Source: Setomelanomma holmii (taxonomy: Eukaryota; Ascomycota; Dothideomycetes; Pleosporales; Phaeosphaeriaceae). Taken from it: 14,200 nt of DNA. The stretch lies in contig ML978428.1 in the NCBI GenBank assembly GCA_010015745.1, forward strand, positions 1 to 14,200. The letters are read 5' to 3'. Each line of letters begins with the position of its first letter. The stretch's first letter is position 1. Below the pieces are notes generated by a model, which saw nothing but the letters and a program-made list of their open reading frames with translations, made no database searches and was not told where the DNA came from. The position numbers and the translations under genes were made by a program. Of this stretch, positions 9,463-14,200 are shown piece after piece.

Positions 9463-9620
9463 GAGACTCGGAGACCTCTATCGTACCAATCGGTTTGTTC
9501 GAGCATGGATTACAAAGTTTCCAAGCGTGCGTCAGAACATAGCGTTGCACTTGACTCCGTGGGGACCCCGCTTCCTGGGCACGCAGGCGCAAAACATCCC
9601 TAGGCACTAAAACGTTCTCT

Positions 9621-9639
9621 TACTGTGAGCTTCACAGTA
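9621..9639. repeat. Short hairpin upstream of the transporter
   Basis: TACTGTGA and TCACAGTA form perfect 8-bp arms around a 3-nt GCT loop. It lies about 390 bp upstream of the transporter start codon. It could be a protein-binding palindrome or chance. Confidence 0.5.
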
Positions 9640-10031
9640 TTGTCGATATTAGACCTGCTTCTTTCTACTTGCAAAGGCAGAAAGAAAAGAACATCAGCTC
9701 CCTTTTCATAGCCTTTAAACTTAATACTTCCAATTGTTGTTATGTTAAGATGCGTTGACGTTGAAGTTAAAGGGGTGCTGTTCTTAGTTTTGGTATTCTT
9801 ACATGCAAGCGCGTTATTAGGGGTGTTTTGGCAGTGCGCCAATTCTTATGCAGCCGTGTGCCAGGGTAAGCAATCTGCTGCTAGCTTCTGCCCTTTATCC
9901 AACAAGAAGTTCAAAACCTTAAGCTGTTCCAAGCCATTTACACTGCACTATCTACATATAGGTCCTTTCAGCACCTCACCGGGCTCCCCATCAGACTCGA
10001 GCCATCCCGCCATCGGGTAATCAATCTCGCC

Positions 10032-12183
10032 ATGGATACCAAGATGGATAATATCGAACTCGTGGAGGACGCGAAAAGTGCAAAAATCGCAGAGAACATT
10101 GAGCGAAAGTACGAGTCGCTTACGAGATACCAAACGACTGACACTGCCATGCTCGAGGCTTCGTACAAGACCAGCTACAAGACCTGGGGTGTCATATTCG
10201 TCCTCGCCATCGGCTGGGGCACATGCACATTGGCTAACGTTGGCCCCTCTACAACGTCTTCCTTTGTTGCAAAGTCTCTAAGTGGCTCCGAGTCGTCTGC
10301 CTGGATCCCCAACGCTGCATTGTTTCCTCTCATTGGGCTCCAACCACTCTGGGTACCACATCACCCGTCCAAAGCTGCCAGACCCGACTGGACTAACACG
10401 CGAACAGGGCGCTTTGGGTGACAGATTTGGAAAAAAATGGTTCATGGTCACAGGCGGTCTTTTTGGGGTCGTCGGTAACATAGTTGCCGGACGCGCCACA
10501 ACGTGAGATACTTTCATCGCCGTCATCATAGCTTGTGCTAACTCCATTGCAGCGTAAGGCAGGTGATTGCGGGACAGGCGATCAATGGTATAGGTAGCTC
10601 GTTACTCGTAAACCTGTTGCCCAACTCCCTGGCTTCAAGATATACTAATCAACTTTCAAAGCTCCTCGTCACTCCCACAAGTATGGAAGTTGTTCCTGCT
10701 GAAACACGTCCGTACGCGCAGGGTTTCGCTGCCTTCATTAACGGAATCATGGCTATCATTGGCCTAGTTGAGTGCAAGTCTACTAATATTCTGATGAAGC
10801 TCGATCCGACGCTGACGTGACATGTAGCCGGTGGGTTTGCCCAGATGTCAGCGGGTGGCTGGCGGTGGGCGTATTACTTCAACGCAATCTTCTTTGGTCT
10901 CTCCGGTCTCCTGATCACCGTGTTCTACCATCCACCCTTGACCCAACTTCGCCGCGAACAGTCTATTATGGCTGAGCTCAAGTCCCTCGATATCATTGGA
11001 GTTATGTTGCTGCTGGCAGGTGTCATCTGCATCGTGACTGCCCTCACTTTTGGCGGCAACATATACAGTTGGGATTCTCCCTCTGTGATGGCTCCTCTAG
11101 TTATTGGTATTGGGATGCTTATTGCCTTTTGCTCCTTCGGTTAGTCCCTCAACTTCACAAGACGATGCATTGCACATATACTGATTGATATGCAGAGACA
11201 TGGGGTCGCAAAGACGGACTTATCGACCATCGCTTCTTACAATCTCGCAACTTCCTCGTCGTCCTATTCGTCGGCTTCATCGACGGCATGCTTCTTTACG
11301 GTGTCAACGCTTTCTTTCCCGTTGAGGCCCAGGCTATCTTCACCAACAACTTACTCAAGATCAATCTCTACCTACTACCACTTAACATAATGGTACTGAT
11401 AGGATGTCTCTTGTCCGCATTTGTGCTTGGCAGACTGCGCCACTTCCGCGCGCTCTTGGTTGTTTCTCTTGTCCTGTTGGCACTCTTCCTCGGACTTCTC
11501 GCCCTCGTGACACCGTCCCGTGTCGCAATCGCATTAGTTTTCACGGCCGTGGTCGGCCTCTGCACAGGTGTTACAACCGTCCTGCCAGTCGTGATCTTGT
11601 CCTATTCTATTCCATCTTTTCTACTGTAAGATCGTCCCCTGAATTTGACTCGATACCCTACCTGGTCAGAGCTGAAACATCTACAGTGGCACTGGCGGAA
11701 CTATACTCGCTTCTACTCGCGCTCTTGGTGGCGTTGTAGGCATCACGATATTCGCGACTGTGTATGGAAACACCATGAAATGTGAGTGGAAAATGGCTGC
11801 TTCCGACGTTTACCCAATCATACTGCTGTGGCCGCTTCTAATCTGCTCTCATAGCTACACTCCCAGGCGGAGTAGCCAAGGCTGCCTTATTGGCCGGTCT
11901 TCCCCCACGCTCTGTTCAAAGCTTTGTCGAAGCACTGATCGGTGGCAAAGGGTCTGTCGCTGATGTACTTGGTGTCACGGATCAGATCCTTGCAGCTGCG
12001 ACTAAAGCAATTGCCGACGTCAGCGCCCGCGCTTTCCGTTACGTCTGGATTATTAATATGGCCGCTGCTGTCGCGGCTGCGTTGTTGTGTTTGCTACTAA
12101 GATCAGTGAATAATAGAATGACTAGACATGTAGAGAGTGCGCTCGAGAATAGCAAATTGAGAGCAAAGCAGATGCTTAAGTAA
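10032..12183 (+). CDS. MFS efflux transporter, TRI12-like
   Basis: Eight exons, 582 codons plus TAA: 10032-10352, 10408-10502, 10553-10607, 10662-10773, 10828-11139, 11196-11625, 11687-11781 and 11855-12183. Introns are 50-73 nt. All are GT..AG except the fourth (10774-10827), which keeps frame only as a GC..AG intron with donor GCAAGT. The product is a polytopic plasma-membrane drug:H+ antiporter of the fungal trichothecene efflux pump/siderophore type (PF06609-like, about 14 helices). The cytosolic N-terminus is about 50 residues. TM1 is around GVIFVLAIGWG. MFS motif A follows TM2 (GALGDRFGKKW, about residues 108-118). A PAETRPYAQGFAA loop and GGWRWAYYFNAIFFG are also typical of this group. 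Helices continue to INMAAAVAAALLCLLL near the end, then a basic tail. The first ATG of the frame is used. It presumably exports the pathway product or substrate; this is inferred from context. The third intron (10608-10661) is 54 nt with no in-frame stop, so retention would add 18 residues. Family call is confident; the exon 4/5 join is not. Confidence 0.9.
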
Positions 12184-12239
12184 AACAAACGTTTTAGTTG
12201 AGGGTATAGAAGTTACATTTAAGGATTAGGACTCTAATT

Positions 12240-12372
12240 TGTAACGGTTTGGGTCTCGCCCAGACCCACTCTAGTACGAGTTGGGATAGCTAATGTACGG
12301 CCATGTATATAAGTAGCTCTACCCAGCGTAGATAGTCAATTCAGCGCAGTCCTCCCCCTCCGTACCGTTACA
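12240..12372 (+). repeat. 5' LTR of copia element (133 bp)
   Basis: The sequence is bounded by the perfect inverted repeat TGTAACGG (12240-12247) and CCGTTACA (12365-12372), the TG..CA ends expected of an LTR. A primer-binding site follows at once. Near the left end TGGGTCT and AGACCCA (12250-12256 and 12262-12268) can form a 7-bp stem. A TATATAA box (12306-12312) would place the RNA start around 12335-12345. The length is short even for fungal copia elements. The partner LTR is not visible. Confidence 0.8.
12306..12312 (+). promoter_or_regulatory. TATA box of the LTR promoter
   Basis: TATATAA lies in the middle of the LTR, 61 bp before its right end, leaving room for a short R and U5. Read-out transcription would run away from the transporter, into gag. 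Confidence 0.6.
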
Positions 12373-12383
12373 GTTATGAGCCC
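12373..12383 (+). other. Primer-binding site for initiator tRNA-Met fragment
   Basis: GTTATGAGCCC directly abuts the LTR. It is the reverse complement of GGGCUCAUAAC, the anticodon stem-loop of eukaryotic initiator tRNA-Met (CAU anticodon). Drosophila copia is known to be primed by a cleaved 5' half of this tRNA, not its 3' CCA end, and the same mode is implied here. The match may extend further, depending on the host tRNA's stem sequence. Confidence 0.7.
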
Positions 12384-12463
12384 GGAAGCCTTCAATTAAT
12401 CGCTGCATTCACCCGATCGAAGACACTCAACACTCGGAGCAAATTCAGCTGAGTAGGAAAGCT

Positions 12464-13321
12464 ATGGCTACTCAAGAGCAGGATATGCAGGTGGTGACGA
12501 GGTCGTCAGTCATCCTCAGGAAACCAGACGACTGGCCGAAATGGCTGTTCACAAGGAAGATGTCCGCAGACCGGAATAGTCTGTGGGAATACGTCAATCC
12601 AAACCTTTCGCCAGAGAAGCTGAAGAAGTTGGAAGACGAGAGACCAGTAGAGCTCGAAGTGAGGAGATTCAAACATCCTCAGCCAGATGAGCAGATCGAC
12701 ATCCCAGACCTAACAGCGACAGAGCTCGCTACGTACAACTCTTGGGCGAGAAGGTTCGACCGAGATGAGGCCAGGTGGATCACGAAGGAGAAGGCTCTCC
12801 GTAACCTGAGCCTAGAGATCGTACAGACGATCAACGTCAGACACCTGGACCTAATCCTAAATTGCGCCAACCCTTACAGCCAGCTGAGGACGCTGATGAA
12901 GCACCTCTGCCCATCGATTGGAGAGAGGAACTATCAGCTAAGAGCTAGGTACAGGGTAGCATGCGCGAGGCCAAAGAGGGCCAACCTGGATGCCTGGTTC
13001 GATGAGTGGGTGACGATTACCCGCCTCCTAGAAGAGGCTAACATGCCGGAGATAGCCGGCAACAGAGCGCAGGAAGAGTTCATCCTGTCAATCCGTGGGC
13101 TAGACGATAGCTGGGCAGCGAGTCAGCTGCAGGAGCTTGTTAAAAAGGAGCAGAAGGGCGAAGACTTTACTCTAATCACAGATTTGATTGCAGAGTTTAG
13201 GTCATACTATCGCCGGACTCGTCCAGTCGCGTCTGGCCTTGGTACGTTTGCTACACTTGAAGCAGCTAGCAGCCAGGATCAGGAAACTCTACATTCGGCC
13301 CGGAAAGATGAAACCCAATAG
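12464..13321 (+). CDS. Ty1/copia Gag (capsid part), ends at in-frame amber
   Basis: 285 codons from an ATG at 12464 to TAG at 13319-13321. The protein is charged and largely helical, with the retrotransposon Gag/UBN2-type arrangement: an N-terminal DDWPKW segment, a region around NPYSQLRTLMKHLCPS, then ANLDAWFDEWVTITRLLEEA and the downstream EEFILSIRGLDDSW. It would form the particle shell. The same frame continues after TAG with the zinc knuckle and protease, so the stop falls inside Gag and not at a normal Gag-Pol border. It could be a mutation or a read-through site. The start has no competing upstream ATG in this frame after the LTR. Confidence 0.8.
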   Translation: MATQEQDMQVVTRSSVILRKPDDWPKWLFTRKMSADRNSLWEYVNPNLSPEKLKKLEDERPVELEVRRFKHPQPDEQIDIPDLTATELATYNSWARRFDRDEARWITKEKALRNLSLEIVQTINVRHLDLILNCANPYSQLRTLMKHLCPSIGERNYQLRARYRVACARPKRANLDAWFDEWVTITRLLEEANMPEIAGNRAQEEFILSIRGLDDSWAASQLQELVKKEQKGEDFTLITDLIAEFRSYYRRTRPVASGLGTFATLEAASSQDQETLHSARKDETQ

Positions 13322-14200
13322 TCGGCCCGGGGTGTCTCAGGAGCCTGGACACGGAAGTGCTTTTGTGGGAAGATCCACAAGTTTGAAGCATGTCCCTACG
13401 TTAATCAAACGATCCAGACGAAGGACTGGAAGCCGGACGCGTCAGTCCAGGAGAAGTTCAGAGAGCTTCGAAGTAGCTCTACTACCAAATTAACAGCTAA
13501 CGCGTTGAGGGCGGTAGAGCAGAGGCTTAAGGACAAGAAACAGACAACTGAGGTCAAGAGTGTGTCCATCATCAGCATGGACGACGGACAACCAGCACGT
13601 AACGCGCCTCATGTCAATGCAGTGCTGCAGACGGCTGCAGCTACAGGGCTATCAGCTCCACCGCTACTCACGCGATGGATCCTTGATCCTGGTTCAAACT
13701 GCCACGTTACAAATACAAAGGACTTTAGCTGGAGCACGACAAAGAGAGGAGGACCTTCAGACGTCGTGTATGCAGGAGGAGTCCTCGCTCAAGTCGAAGA
13801 ATGGGGAGAAACGACTATACAGGTCAAGACTCCGACGGGAGAAGGGCAGATGAAGCTCACATGGGTGGCGTACATCCCTGGCTTCTTCACGAGCGTCGTT
13901 GGTCTGTCGCGCAGCCAATCTCTCAGCATCCACTTTGACTCAGGCAGGGACTGTCTGTATCAGAAGAAGGCCTCGAACGTAGTCTGCCTCCTACAGTACA
14001 GAGACGGTCACTGGATCGTCGACATGGACAGAAAACAGAGAGCTGAGCCAGATCTACTCTCTGTGTACGCGACGCGGTACAGCAAGCCCTCGAAGGAACC
14101 GAGGAAGAATCTCAGCGTCAGTCAAGAGACGGCGCATCGTATATTCGGCCATGTCAGCCGAAAAGCAGTAGGGCACTTGAATGATCACGTGCTCGGGATC
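13322..14200 (+). CDS. Ty1/copia Gag-Pol continuation: zinc knuckle, protease, pre-integrase
   Basis: This continues in the Gag frame after the TAG and is open to the window edge. It starts with a compact CCHC knuckle (C-x-C-x3-H-x4-C, CFCGKIHKFEAC, 13358-13393). The aspartic protease follows with its active site at WILDPGSNCHVTN (Asp codon 13685-13687); here the usual DSG/DTG triad is DPG. A later VVGLSRSQS segment matches the protease C-terminal strand. At 14135-14152 HRIFGH is the start of the gag-pre-integrase HHCC-type region. Integrase and reverse transcriptase are off the right edge. No further stop or frameshift is seen here. It would be expressed only through TAG read-through or from an intact sister copy. 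Confidence 0.75.

Larger units (their letters stand above)
8734..10031. other. Intergenic region, no gene seen
   Basis: These 1298 bp hold the hydrolase 3' end and the transporter promoter. Open frames are short (80-90 codons), lack ATG starts or recognisable motifs, and overlap each other. The one at 9172-9423 is Cys-containing but starts with GTG and resembles nothing I know. I found two small palindromes (9451-9462 and 9621-9639) and no LTR, terminal inverted repeat or RNA gene. A badly decayed repeat cannot be excluded by eye. Confidence 0.5.
12240..14200 (+). mobile_element. Ty1/copia LTR retrotransposon, 5' part
   Basis: The order is 5' LTR (12240-12372), primer-binding site (12373 on), untranslated leader, then gag-pol from 12464 in one frame. 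The protease precedes the gag-pre-integrase region, which is the Ty1/copia order and not itself diagnostic until integrase appears. Integrase, reverse transcriptase and the 3' LTR lie beyond the window. The preceding TAATT (12235-12239) may be the 5-bp target duplication, but the other copy is out of view. The element lies in the same orientation as the transporter and begins 56 bp after its stop codon. Confidence 0.85.

Noticed and set aside
9600..9842. 80-codon minus-strand frame in the gap before the transporter
   Set aside because: Low-complexity Thr/Asn-rich sequence with no motif; probably chance.
13188..13853. Plus-strand frames of about 100 codons overlapping gag-pol in another frame
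   Set aside because: They are shadows; the zinc knuckle, protease and HRIFGH motifs all lie in the gag frame.
1..14200. CRISPR arrays, rRNA or tRNA genes
   Set aside because: No regularly spaced repeats, rRNA motifs or tRNA cloverleaf were seen by eye. The only tRNA-like sequence is the short primer-binding site at 12373.

Overview
The window looks like nuclear DNA of a filamentous ascomycete. Four protein genes carry short fungal introns (50-74 nt) with GT..AG ends and CTAAC/CTGAC-like branch sites. One encodes a Zn2Cys6 regulator with the fungal-specific transcription factor domain. The flanking transposons, a Fot1/pogo type with a C-terminal CCHC knuckle and a Ty1/copia type, are common in Pezizomycotina. 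A dothideomycete is a guess from general resemblance; the sequence does not prove it.

Layout: 1-1170 is the 3' end of a Fot1/pogo DNA transposon with a frameshifted transposase. 1408-3819 (+) is a Zn2Cys6 transcription factor. 4092-6156 (-) is a five-exon FAD-dependent aromatic-ring monooxygenase, convergent with the regulator. 6157-6841 is a shared divergent promoter with an inverted CGG-N7-CCG site. 6842-8733 (+) is a four-exon CocE/NonD-type alpha/beta hydrolase with an apparent one-base frameshift. 8734-10031 is a 1.3 kb stretch in which I see no gene. 10032-12183 (+) is an eight-exon MFS efflux transporter of the TRI12 type. 12240-14200 is the 5' part of a Ty1/copia retrotransposon: a 133-bp LTR, a primer-binding site matching the initiator tRNA-Met anticodon arm, then gag-pol with one in-frame amber codon. 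It runs off the right edge.

The four central genes read as a compact pathway cluster: a local regulator, a flavin hydroxylase, an acyl/ester or peptide-type hydrolase, and an exporter. No PKS, NRPS, terpene synthase or other scaffold-making enzyme lies in the window. A catabolic or detoxification cluster for an aromatic compound, or the edge of a larger biosynthetic cluster, both fit. The substrate cannot be read from the sequence. Transposons bracket the cluster, one ending about 240 bp upstream of the regulator's start codon and the other starting 56 bp after the transporter's stop codon. Together with the broken hydrolase frame, this suggests a dispensable or decaying accessory locus, although sequencing error could explain the frame break.

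Exon structures were inferred by eye from splice signals, reading frame and family resemblance. They are listed in each entry.
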